From: Flavobacterium sp. 1355
Lineage (GTDB): Bacteria; Bacteroidota; Bacteroidia; Flavobacteriales; Flavobacteriaceae
Direction of reading: 5' to 3'
Assembly: GCF_017833415.1 (NCBI RefSeq)
Contig: NZ_JAFICC010000005.1
Coordinates: 1-64,000, forward strand
Length of the DNA stretch: 64,000 bases
The notes under the pieces were generated by a model. It was not told the DNA's origin. It saw only the letters and a list, made by a program, of their open reading frames with translations, and made no database searches. Both the position numbers and the translations under genes were made by a program. Shown here piece after piece: positions 11,150-19,705 of this stretch (positions are counted from its first letter, which is position 1; each line of letters begins with the position of its first letter).

Positions 11150-13618
11150 ATGCTCTACAATTCTCTTAAAAAAAGCTTTTTTTTCCTATTAGTAATGGCA
11201 GGATTTTCTTCCTATTCACAGGATTTAAAATTGCAATACAACCAGCCCGCTGTTGAATGGACAGAAGCTTTACCTATAGGGAATGGTACACTTGGCGCAA
11301 TGGTTTTTGGAAGAGTAGATGCTGAATTAATTCAGCTGAATGAAGCGACTTTGTGGAGCGGTGGACCAGTACAGAAAAATGTGAATCCGGATGCTTTTAA
11401 AAATCTGGCTCTAATTAGAGAAGCACTTACGAATGAAGATTTTGAAAAAGCCTATGGTTTGACTAAAAACATGCAGGGTGCTTACAGCGAAAGTTTTATG
11501 CCGCTGGGAGATCTTATCTTAACACAAGATTTTGGCGGACAAAAGCCTGATCTTTACAATAGAAGTCTTGATTTGCAAACCGGATTGGCTGTTACAAATT
11601 TCAGCGTTAGCGGAGTAAATTATAAAAGAGAAATATTTGCTTCGGCACCGGCACAATGTATTGTAATTAAACTTTCGGCAGATCAGTTGAAAAAACTTTC
11701 AGTAACAATTGATGCTTCCAGTCTTTTAAGAAATCAAAAATCAATAAACAATCAATCTTTGGTTTTAAAAGGAAAAGCACCATCTCATTCAGACCCAAAT
11801 TATATTGATTACAATAAAGAACCTGTTATTTACGATGATGTAACCGGCTGTAGAGGAATGCGTTTTGAATTAATTATTAAGCCAGTTATAAAAGACGGAG
11901 AAGTAAGTTCTGATGGAAACAAACTGGTTATTAAAAATGCATCTGAAATACTGCTTTTCGTTTCAGCAGCAACCAGTTTTAACGGATTTGATAAATGCCC
12001 GGACAGTCAGGGAAAAGACGAACATAAATTGGCAGAAAGTCCAATTAAAAAAGTTGTTGCTAAAAAATACGATAGTTTATTAAAAGAACATATTGCAGAT
12101 TTTCAAAATTTCTTTAATAGAGTTTCATTACAACTTAATCAAAAAGAAACCAATAAATCTAATCTGCCTACAGATACAAGATTAGAACAATATGCGAAAG
12201 GAGAAAAAGATGCGGGGCTTGAAGCTTTATTTTTTCAATACGGACGTTATTTATTAATTTCGTCATCACGCACACACAATACGCCAGCCAACTTACAAGG
12301 CATTTGGAACAATAAACTCCGTGCGCCCTGGAGCAGTAATTACACCACAAACATTAATTTACAGATGAATTACTGGCCGGTAGAATCAGGAAGTTTATCT
12401 GAATTGTTTTTTCCGCTTGACGAATTTATCAAAAACGTTTCTGTAACCGGAGCCGAAACCGCAAAAAGTTATTATCATGCCAACGGATGGGTACTGCATC
12501 ATAACTCGGATATATGGGCAACAACAAATCCTGTAGGTGATTTTGGAAAAGGAGATCCAATGTGGGCCAATTGGTACATGGGTGCCAACTGGTTAAGCAG
12601 ACATTTATGGGAACATTACCAATATACAGGCGATACGGCCTATCTTAAAAAAGTATATCCAATAATAAAAGGTGCGGCAGAATTTAGTTTAGACTGGCTG
12701 CAAAAAGACAAAAATGGTTATCTGGTAACTATGCCTTCGACATCACCGGAGAACAAATATTTTTATGATGGAAAAAAAGGAGGTGTTGTCACGACTGCTT
12801 CGACGATGGATATTGGAATTATAAAAGATTTATTTGAAAATACCATCGAAGCCTCTAAAGTGCTTAATACTGATTTAGAATTCAGACAAACGGTAAGCCA
12901 GGCCGCAGACAAATTACTTCCTTTTCAAATTGGAAGCAAAGGACAGCTTCAGGAATGGTACAAAGATTTTGAAGATGAAGATCCGCATCACAGACATACT
13001 TCTCATTTATATGCTTTACATCCTGCTAATTTAATTTCGCCGCTAAAAACTCCGGAATTAGCTGAAGCTGCAAAGAAAACATTAGAACTTCGCGGTGATG
13101 ATGGTACTGGCTGGAGTTTGGCGTGGAAAGTAAATATGTGGGCAAGACTTTTAGATGGAAATCATGCTTATAAATTATTCAAAAACCAATTGAGGTTAAC
13201 AAAAGATAATGATCCGAAGTACAGCAGACATGGAGGTTGTTATCCGAATCTTTTTGATGCTCATCCGCCTTTTCAGATAGACGGAAATTTTGCCGGAACT
13301 GCAGGCGTTATTGAGATGTTAATGCAAAGTCAAAATAAAGAAATTCACCTGCTGCCCGCTCTTCCTGATGCCTGGACAGACGGCGAAATAAAAGGTATTA
13401 CGGCAAAAGGTAATTTTACTGTAGCGATAAAGTGGAATGATGGTAAAATGACCCAGGCAACAATTATATCCAACAATGGTGGTTCATGCTCTGTAAGGTC
13501 TGCAGATCCATTTGTAATTGAAAAATTAAATATCAAAAGCCAGAAATCATCTATAGGTTATGCTGCAGTATTTGAAACTAAAAAGGGAATGACATATCTA
13601 GTCGTATCATCAAAATAG
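11150..13618 (+). CDS. GH95 alpha-L-fucosidase or alpha-L-galactosidase
   Basis: An 822-residue inverting enzyme with a signal peptide (ends GFSSYSQ), an N-terminal beta domain (PIGNGTLGAMVFG and LNEATLWSGGP), an (alpha/alpha)6 barrel and a C-terminal beta domain. The barrel carries NINLQMNYWP, the general acid E534 in TSPEN, and DGNFAGTAG near the C-terminus, all conserved in GH95. Family members remove alpha-1,2-L-fucose, and some remove L-galactose from xyloglucan or rhamnogalacturonan II. In this pectin context either sugar is plausible. It is the last gene of the cluster; I see no strong terminator after it. Confidence 0.9.
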   Translation: MLYNSLKKSFFFLLVMAGFSSYSQDLKLQYNQPAVEWTEALPIGNGTLGAMVFGRVDAELIQLNEATLWSGGPVQKNVNPDAFKNLALIREALTNEDFEKAYGLTKNMQGAYSESFMPLGDLILTQDFGGQKPDLYNRSLDLQTGLAVTNFSVSGVNYKREIFASAPAQCIVIKLSADQLKKLSVTIDASSLLRNQKSINNQSLVLKGKAPSHSDPNYIDYNKEPVIYDDVTGCRGMRFELIIKPVIKDGEVSSDGNKLVIKNASEILLFVSAATSFNGFDKCPDSQGKDEHKLAESPIKKVVAKKYDSLLKEHIADFQNFFNRVSLQLNQKETNKSNLPTDTRLEQYAKGEKDAGLEALFFQYGRYLLISSSRTHNTPANLQGIWNNKLRAPWSSNYTTNINLQMNYWPVESGSLSELFFPLDEFIKNVSVTGAETAKSYYHANGWVLHHNSDIWATTNPVGDFGKGDPMWANWYMGANWLSRHLWEHYQYTGDTAYLKKVYPIIKGAAEFSLDWLQKDKNGYLVTMPSTSPENKYFYDGKKGGVVTTASTMDIGIIKDLFENTIEASKVLNTDLEFRQTVSQAADKLLPFQIGSKGQLQEWYKDFEDEDPHHRHTSHLYALHPANLISPLKTPELAEAAKKTLELRGDDGTGWSLAWKVNMWARLLDGNHAYKLFKNQLRLTKDNDPKYSRHGGCYPNLFDAHPPFQIDGNFAGTAGVIEMLMQSQNKEIHLLPALPDAWTDGEIKGITAKGNFTVAIKWNDGKMTQATIISNNGGSCSVRSADPFVIEKLNIKSQKSSIGYAAVFETKKGMTYLVVSSK

Positions 13619-13694
13619 TTGATACAATAATATTAAAAGCATTTTTAGATAATACGACTTAGAATAGGTAATTTCTGCTTTAATCTTAGGTTTA

Positions 13695-14507
13695 TCAATC
13701 ATTAGAATTAGACTGTCCATCAGCGGGTCTCTGCTGCTTGTCCATCATTGCGGCAACTGCGGTATCGGGCAAAATATTGCTCATACCGATCATGGCTTTA
13801 TTCTTAAGGCCGGAAATAATTTTATCTTTGCCGGACATTAATGCCTCATACCCATCTTTTGCCACATCGGCCGGATCAGCCAGTGAAGATTTGTCCTGCA
13901 CTATTGCGCTTTGCTGCATATCAGCCTTATTAAAGAAGTCGGTATCGGTCGCACCCGGTAAAAGTGCGGTAACAGTGATATTATTTTCTTTTAATTCGTA
14001 TCGAATAGCTTCTGAAAAAGAGTAAACAAAGGCTTTGGTACCATGGTAAACCGACTGCCATGGCCCTGGCGTCTTACTTGCTATTGAAGCAAGATTCAAT
14101 ATTTTACCATAATTGCGAGCAATCATTTCCTTTACAAAATGTTTTGTTAATATTATAGTAGAGGCAATGTTCAAGTCAACGATTTCCAGTTCTCGTTCCA
14201 CTTCAGTGTCCTTAAAAAGTCCGTAAACTCCTTGTCCGGCATTATTTACAAGTACATCAATCTGTATGTTTCTTGCTTGGACTTCCTCACATAGAGCAAA
14301 GGCTTCCTCTCTTTTGAATAGGTCTTTTGCAATGGCAATGACCTCAACACCTTGCTTGCTGAATTCGGCAGCTTTATTTTTCAATTCATCAGTATGTCTT
14401 GCTACAATAACAAGGTTATAACCATCCCTTGCAAATAGCTTAGCAAGCTCGTAACCGATTCCCTCAGTAGCTCCTGTAATTAGTGCGTAATTTTTATTTT
14501 GTAACAT
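13695..14507 (-). CDS. Short-chain dehydrogenase/reductase (classical SDR)
   Basis: A 270-residue NAD(P)-dependent oxidoreductase with a Rossmann fold. Motifs are complete: cofactor loop TGATEGIG (11-18), NNAG (88-91), catalytic S141 and YxxxK (Y154, K158). R37 in VARHTDEL suggests NADPH preference. The C-terminal tail (DKQQRPADGQSNSND) is polar and looks disordered. It is convergent with the GH95 gene and alone on its strand; the substrate cannot be told from sequence. Confidence 0.9.
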   Translation of the reverse strand: MLQNKNYALITGATEGIGYELAKLFARDGYNLVIVARHTDELKNKAAEFSKQGVEVIAIAKDLFKREEAFALCEEVQARNIQIDVLVNNAGQGVYGLFKDTEVERELEIVDLNIASTIILTKHFVKEMIARNYGKILNLASIASKTPGPWQSVYHGTKAFVYSFSEAIRYELKENNITVTALLPGATDTDFFNKADMQQSAIVQDKSSLADPADVAKDGYEALMSGKDKIISGLKNKAMIGMSNILPDTAVAAMMDKQQRPADGQSNSND

Positions 14508-14812
14508 GATATTCTTTATTAAAAAGTTTAATTCTTTTATCGAATCCTGCCATCCGGTATTTAAGATGCAATTTGTCTTAGATATTCTGACTGTAAATAA
14601 TTGTTGTAATCATGAATGCAGCAAATTTGCAGATTTAGGATCCAGTTTTGCTTTAGTATAAATTTAGTATGGACAACAAAATTTGCTTTACAAAATTTTA
14701 ATCTGAGTTTACAAAATTTACCTATAAAGTGCTTATTTATAGCAAAGTAGGATAAGAGGTAGATGGTTTTTAAAGGATTTGTTCAAAATCCTTTGCAGCT
14801 TTTTTGGTATAG

Positions 14813-15046
14813 AAAATTCTGTTCAAAAGTAATGTTGCTAAGTTTGAAAAAAACTATTTTGTATCTACAAGATTTATTCAGGAAGTATTTAATTTTCAAT
14901 TTAGCCGAATTCATATTCCGGTTCATGCTGATATTCATGAATTAGATGTGATTTTTGTAGAGGAACAAGATTATTTTGTCAATGATCTTGGCGTAAAACA
15001 CATCGGAAAAATCGGAATCGTGGGGAATCCCACTGGAAACGCATAA
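14813..15046 (+). pseudogene. Orphan coding remnant, no start codon
   Basis: After an in-frame TAG at 14810, a reading frame stays open for 77 codons to a TAA at 15044. Its composition looks protein-like (for example IHIPVHADIHELDVIFVEE and GKIGIVGNPTGN), but it has no ATG near its beginning. A short ATG-started frame (14763-14945) overlaps it in another phase. I do not recognise the family. It is best read as the 3' end of a decayed gene. The remaining 14508-14812 and 15047-15206 show nothing else. Confidence 0.35.
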
Positions 15047-15206
15047 ATAATTTACCAATTCGTTTTGATAAACTATTGTAATCTTAAAGATTTTTTAGAA
15101 TTCGTGCTTCAAATTCTGCCAATGGTAATTAACCTTTTTCAAAGCCGTTTTTGTCTTTTATTGTAAACTAGCTCTGATATTCTAAAAGAAAAAATAGTGG
15201 GGCGGT

Positions 15207-15746
15207 TTAAAAATTTTTGACCTTGATTCCATGTTTTGCAGCGTATGGAAGTGCCAGATCCCATAATTTTTTATACCTGCGGTTAAATTCACGTGCGTTA
15301 TCGGTATCTATTTTTAAAATAGCTTTGTCAATTTCTTCCTGCGAAACTTTCTGGTCCAGCAGGCGAGCTGTTTTAATATAGTCGGTTTGGTATTTCTTTT
15401 TTACGAAATTAAACAGATCCAGCGAGGCGTTAATCATAGGAGCCGTTTCATCTGTGGGTTTTAAATCTTTAATTTTATCTATAGCTTGTTGCAGATATGG
15501 AATTTTAAATCGAAGAATATGATCCTCATATGATTTGGCAAAAAAAGTGTTTTTATCATCAAAAGCCATGAGTTGGCCTCCATTTTTATCCTGTTGCATT
15601 CTTTTGAAGTCACCGGAGCCAAACTCAAAGAAAATGTTCGTGTTCAGTGTGGTAATATCGAAATACTCCTCGGGCGTATTTTCCATTTTACAGGATTGAA
15701 AGATAAGAAACACCAAAGCGGCGAGAAGGAGTGTTTTTGTTTTCAT
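15207..15746 (-). CDS. Hypothetical lipoprotein
   Basis: A 179-residue protein with a lipoprotein signal (FLIFQSC, lipidated C19), so it is exported and membrane-anchored. The mature part is charged and mostly helical, with no motif I recognise. It lies downstream of the next two minus-strand genes, but the 120-nt gap does not prove an operon. No function is proposed. Confidence 0.75.
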   Translation of the reverse strand: MKTKTLLLAALVFLIFQSCKMENTPEEYFDITTLNTNIFFEFGSGDFKRMQQDKNGGQLMAFDDKNTFFAKSYEDHILRFKIPYLQQAIDKIKDLKPTDETAPMINASLDLFNFVKKKYQTDYIKTARLLDQKVSQEEIDKAILKIDTDNAREFNRRYKKLWDLALPYAAKHGIKVKNF

Positions 15747-15867
15747 TTTGATGGTAATTGTATAGTAAATTATTAAATAGCTGTAATCAGCTATTAGTAT
15801 AATAGGTTATAAACAAACTGGCTCATAAACAGCATGAGGCGTAGTATAAATTGTATCATGTTTATTT

Positions 15868-16629
15868 TTATTGACCTGTTTCCAGTTGAAACAAGGCCAT
15901 TGCCGATTTCTGGCTGCCCTTATCTGCTCCCGTATTCCACAGCTCTTCTGCCTTCTTTTGGTCTCCCAGAATGTAATAATAAGAACCCAATACAGTGTAG
16001 CCTTCCAGTTCGCCTTGTGCAATAATTTTATTTCCCAAAGCAATGAGCTGTTTATTAGCAGATTTTGCCTTTTTATTTTTTTCAGGTTTCAAGAGAGATT
16101 CCAATCCCTGATCCTGAATTAAAAGTATTCCGAAATAATCCAGGCAGGCTTTTCCAAGTCCTTTATTGCACAGCACGCTGATTTTCTCAGCATGAGAGTT
16201 TTGAATTTTCTCAGCCAGCATAAAATCAAGTGTTTTAGAAGTGCCGGTCAGCTTATAATATTCATATAATAAAGCGGCTTTATTTTGAGACACGGCGGCA
16301 TCTTTTCTATTGTCTGTAGTTATAGTATCTTTTCTGACCCAGATTTTATTTCCAACCCAGTCCGAAACTCCTAACAGCGTCTTTCCTTTTATTTTAAATT
16401 TAAAAATGCTTTTATCCGGATAGATAATAAGAGAGTCTCCTTTGGTAAAATAATCACCGGTCCCCAAGCCGGCGATATTTACTTTACCATCGCCATCAAA
16501 CTCAAAAAACGAATACATATTAGAATCAGAGCCGGCTTGATAGTACCCCTGTATTTTATTATCTATAACCTGACTGTTTATCAGATTAGAGATGAGAAGC
16601 AAGATTACAGGTAAGCAACTTGTTTTCAT
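15868..16629 (-). CDS. Exported protein of unknown function with Sel1/TPR-like C-terminus
   Basis: 253 residues with a Sec signal peptide (ends LISNLINSQ). The N-terminal half is beta-rich (about 25-100, ending GNKIWVRKDT) and resembles small lipocalin-like or META-like domains, though I cannot assign a family. The C-terminal half is helical and ends in a Sel1/TPR-like unit (GSYYYILGDQKKAEELWNTG). Such repeats usually bind proteins. Partners are unknown. Confidence 0.75.
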   Translation of the reverse strand: MKTSCLPVILLLISNLINSQVIDNKIQGYYQAGSDSNMYSFFEFDGDGKVNIAGLGTGDYFTKGDSLIIYPDKSIFKFKIKGKTLLGVSDWVGNKIWVRKDTITTDNRKDAAVSQNKAALLYEYYKLTGTSKTLDFMLAEKIQNSHAEKISVLCNKGLGKACLDYFGILLIQDQGLESLLKPEKNKKAKSANKQLIALGNKIIAQGELEGYTVLGSYYYILGDQKKAEELWNTGADKGSQKSAMALFQLETGQ

Positions 16630-16699
16630 AAGTAACGGTTTGTGGTTGAATGACAGAAAGCCAGTATGAACTGTTTCGGTTCGTACTGGCTAAATAATT

Positions 16700-17032
16700 T
16701 TATTTAATGAAATCAAATTTATCAGTAAATAATTTTCCTACTACAGGTACAGGAACTTCCTGCTCATTGTTAGCATTAATGATTCCCATAATCCATAACA
16801 CCAAAATACCAAGATTTAATAAACTTAATATACTGGCAAGAGTAGGTACAATAACAGCAATAACAGTTAAAGCAACTGAAAATAGTATACCTAAGATTGC
16901 AATTCCTAATCCCTGTTTAAGATGGAATCGGGTTAAAGAATCTTTGACAGTTAATTTGTTGTAATTTACATAAGCGATAATCCATCCGATTATTGTAATG
17001 TACGAGAGGATCGATAATGTTTTCTTGTTCAT
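16700..17032 (-). CDS. DUF4870-type small membrane protein
   Basis: A 110-residue inner-membrane protein with three to four hydrophobic segments and the family-like LTRFHLKQGLGIAILG segment. It resembles the DUF4870/Tic20-like group of small membrane proteins of unknown function that are common in Bacteroidota. It lies 67 nt upstream of the exported TPR-like gene on the same strand and has its own candidate promoter at 17055-17081. Confidence 0.8.
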   Translation of the reverse strand: MNKKTLSILSYITIIGWIIAYVNYNKLTVKDSLTRFHLKQGLGIAILGILFSVALTVIAVIVPTLASILSLLNLGILVLWIMGIINANNEQEVPVPVVGKLFTDKFDFIK

Positions 17033-17054
17033 TGATTTAGTTTTAAATTCAATC

Positions 17055-17081
17055 CAAAACTACATCTATTTGAGTTGTCAA
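17055..17081 (-). promoter_or_regulatory. Candidate Bacteroidota promoter for the DUF4870 gene
   Basis: Read on the minus strand, TTG (17081-17079), 16 nt, then TAGTTTTG (17062-17055) matches the TTG/TAnnTTTG consensus with a spacer one base shorter than usual. It ends 23 nt before the start codon at 17032. Confidence 0.5.
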
Positions 17082-17186
17082 AAACAATATGGGCATATAC
17101 AAACTATCTACATAACTTTTTTTGGGTATCTATTTTCTATCTACAAGAACGCGCAATGTCTTGTATTTAAAGGGTAGAGCCTGCCA

Positions 17187-19106
17187 TTATTCTAAAGATG
17201 TAATATAAGAATCCAAATCTGTTTCACGGTCCAGATTTAATTTCTGTTTGATGCGATATCGAGCCATTCGCATACTTTGTGGCTCAATATTCATTAGATT
17301 GGCAATCTCTTTAGTGCTTAATCCTAATTTGATATAACCGCAATATTTATAATCAAGTTTGGTAAGAGTGCCGGATGCTTTTTCTTTTAACGTTGAAAAA
17401 AAGACCGGATTTGTATTCTCGAGGCCTGTTTTTAGTAATTCAAATTCCTCGTCTACTTCCATGCTTCTATCTATTGTTCTGGAAAGCGTATTAATATCAG
17501 CAGATTTTTCTGCTTTCATCTCAGATAATTTAGTTTTAATGTCTTTTAAAATTTCATTTTTCTTGTCCAGCTGCAGATTATTGGTCATTAATTTCTGTTG
17601 CAGCTTATTATTTTGCTCTTCGTTCCATTTTTTCTCCTGAAGAGCGATGCGAAGTTCTTTCTCCATGAGCTCCGATTCCAATACGGCAATAACCGTTTCT
17701 TCCTCCTTAATTTTAGATAAAAGTATGGCCTCTTCATTTGCTTTTTGAAGCAGCAGGTTATTTTTTATATAAGATTTCTGGCGGTAGTGGTAGGAACGCA
17801 GCATAAATAAAAAGGTAAAAAATACAAAAATTAAAAGTGCAGTAAAAAGGTAGTTGATTTTTTTGCGTGATGAAAGGTTTTCCTGCAGCATTGCAATTTG
17901 CTGTGATTTTTTTTCTGTTTCAAATCGCACCGACGCATTGTACTCTTTGGCCCGGTTTTCCTTTTCAATCACAACCCGGACTGCTTTGTCATACTGTTCA
18001 AAATATTTTCTATAGGCACTAAAATCATTTTTAAGCTCGGCAAGATCCATGTAGTTTTTATAGAGAAGGGCACGGTATCGGGAGTTAACAGTCGGGTTTT
18101 TTGCGATGATCAGCTCAATGTTCTGCAATACTTTTTCAATATTTGGTATGTCACTTAGATTGGTATAGAACTGTGCCTGCTGTCCGTACATCACCATAAG
18201 CTGTACAGGAACGTTGATCTTCAGGCATACCTGTTTTGCTTTGTTCAGATAGAATAAGGTTTTGTCCGGTTGCGATTCAAAAAAATGATATAGGTAAAGG
18301 CTTGACAAATTCAGGCAGGTCCTGCCGTAAGAGGCATTGAGTGTACCTTTTTTCTGCTCTTTCTCAAACAAGTAAATAGCTTTTAAATAATAAGACTCAG
18401 CAATTTTTAAAAGCTTCGGGTCTGCAGGAGATTTTTGCTCTGCGCTCCTTACAAGAAATAGTGCCCAGCTGGTCGAAGCATTGGCAATGTTAAGCGCATT
18501 GCGGCTTTTATAACTTAATTCCAATGCTTTTTTATTGTATTTCCGGCTGAATTTCAAATCATTATTGTCGCTGAAACTGGCTCCGAGATTTTCATATCCG
18601 TTTACCAGTTTGTCGTATCTAATTTTTTGCTTTTCAAAATAAGCCAGCGATTTAAGCATATGGTAGATATATTTATCTGTAATTCCAACGGCCTCGTGTC
18701 TGTAGGCAATGGCATAATCGGCGTATGCAATAGCCTTAGGATCCCGCGAACGAACGGCCAGCAGATAGCTGGAATCTGCATATTTTACCTGCAAGGGTAC
18801 ATTGTCCTGATACCTCGCAATATCTGCCAGCGCCTCATACGCAATAGCCTGTTGATCAAGAGCTTCTTCATTTCGTGCTGATGCAAGTGCTGACTGGGCA
18901 TACTGATATGCTTTGATTGTGTCAGTTTTTTTAAAATGACAGCTCAGTTCGCACAGATACTCCACCTTTTGTTCTAAAGGCAGATCCTTTTTACTAGTTA
19001 GAGTAAGTAATTCCTCTTTGGAATGCTGTGCCGTACAGTGCAATGAGAAAATGAAAAACAATAAGACAGAAAGTACTTTGGAAAGCTTTAGAGTAATAAA
19101 ATTCAT
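17187..19106 (-). CDS. TPR-containing transmembrane regulator with C-terminal LuxR-type HTH
   Basis: A 639-residue protein: signal peptide (ends SLHCTAQ), a periplasmic array of about six TPR-like helical repeats (about 30-370), one transmembrane helix (IFVFFTFLFML), a long coiled coil rich in E, K and Q, and a C-terminal helix-turn-helix (GLSTKEIANLMNIEPQSMRM). This layout is typical of Bacteroidota one-component sensors that bind DNA while membrane-anchored. The ATG at 19106 is chosen over one 87 nt upstream because it gives a clean signal peptide. Ligand and target genes are unknown. The spacer down to the DUF4870 gene holds nothing else visible. Confidence 0.85.
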   Translation of the reverse strand: MNFITLKLSKVLSVLLFFIFSLHCTAQHSKEELLTLTSKKDLPLEQKVEYLCELSCHFKKTDTIKAYQYAQSALASARNEEALDQQAIAYEALADIARYQDNVPLQVKYADSSYLLAVRSRDPKAIAYADYAIAYRHEAVGITDKYIYHMLKSLAYFEKQKIRYDKLVNGYENLGASFSDNNDLKFSRKYNKKALELSYKSRNALNIANASTSWALFLVRSAEQKSPADPKLLKIAESYYLKAIYLFEKEQKKGTLNASYGRTCLNLSSLYLYHFFESQPDKTLFYLNKAKQVCLKINVPVQLMVMYGQQAQFYTNLSDIPNIEKVLQNIELIIAKNPTVNSRYRALLYKNYMDLAELKNDFSAYRKYFEQYDKAVRVVIEKENRAKEYNASVRFETEKKSQQIAMLQENLSSRKKINYLFTALLIFVFFTFLFMLRSYHYRQKSYIKNNLLLQKANEEAILLSKIKEEETVIAVLESELMEKELRIALQEKKWNEEQNNKLQQKLMTNNLQLDKKNEILKDIKTKLSEMKAEKSADINTLSRTIDRSMEVDEEFELLKTGLENTNPVFFSTLKEKASGTLTKLDYKYCGYIKLGLSTKEIANLMNIEPQSMRMARYRIKQKLNLDRETDLDSYITSLE

Positions 19107-19319
19107 GTAGTGGTATTGGTTGGATAACAGGTAAAAAATGGTACAAATTGGTGATGTAAATATACATTTAATTACGCTTATAATACTTGACATCCTTATG
19201 CAATGTGATTAAATTATGCCTGCAGTGTGAACACAATTGAATCATTATCGAGTAATCCTTTTTCTCTGATGTACTTCTTTTTTAAACTATGCTTTCTAAA
19301 TGCCAATTTTATTTTTTTT

Positions 19320-19643
19320 CTAATACTCAAGCCTGTTGAGGATAAAGCCTTCAAGTTCCTTATCCACGACATGATCACGCTGGGGAGAGGTTAGTATCTT
19401 GCTGTACAGGGTAATATGGTTATCGCTCAAAAAGTCACCAAGATCATTCAGGCACAATAAAAAGGAAGGCCGGGTGGTCTGCCATAAGAGTCTGTTTTCG
19501 GAAGTGATGTCGGTAAGTACCATAGTGAACAGGTCCTGTTGCTGAACCTCGTTTGGATCTTTATGCGACGGGATAGTAATAATGATTTCGAAATCGTTGT
19601 CTATATCCTTATAAGAGCCAGTTAGAAAGTAAGTTGCAGTCAT
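19320..19643 (-). CDS. Hypothetical small protein downstream of ligD
   Basis: A 107-residue soluble protein with no signal peptide and no motif I recognise. The sequence alternates beta-like stretches (FEIIITIPS, LFTMVLTDI) with helices. It begins 62 nt after the ligD stop on the same strand, so it may be co-transcribed with it. Codon use looks like that of the neighbours and both ends are clean, which supports a real gene. Confidence 0.65.
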   Translation of the reverse strand: MTATYFLTGSYKDIDNDFEIIITIPSHKDPNEVQQQDLFTMVLTDITSENRLLWQTTRPSFLLCLNDLGDFLSDNHITLYSKILTSPQRDHVVDKELEGFILNRLEY

Positions 19644-19705
19644 GGGTATTGTATTTGAGTTAATGTATCAACTGTTTAATTGAGTGGGAAGTTCCAAAAT
19701 ACTGG

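Noticed and set aside
14763..14945. 60-codon plus-strand gene
   Set aside because: It overlaps the more protein-like phase 14813-15046 and has biased hydrophobic composition without a motif.
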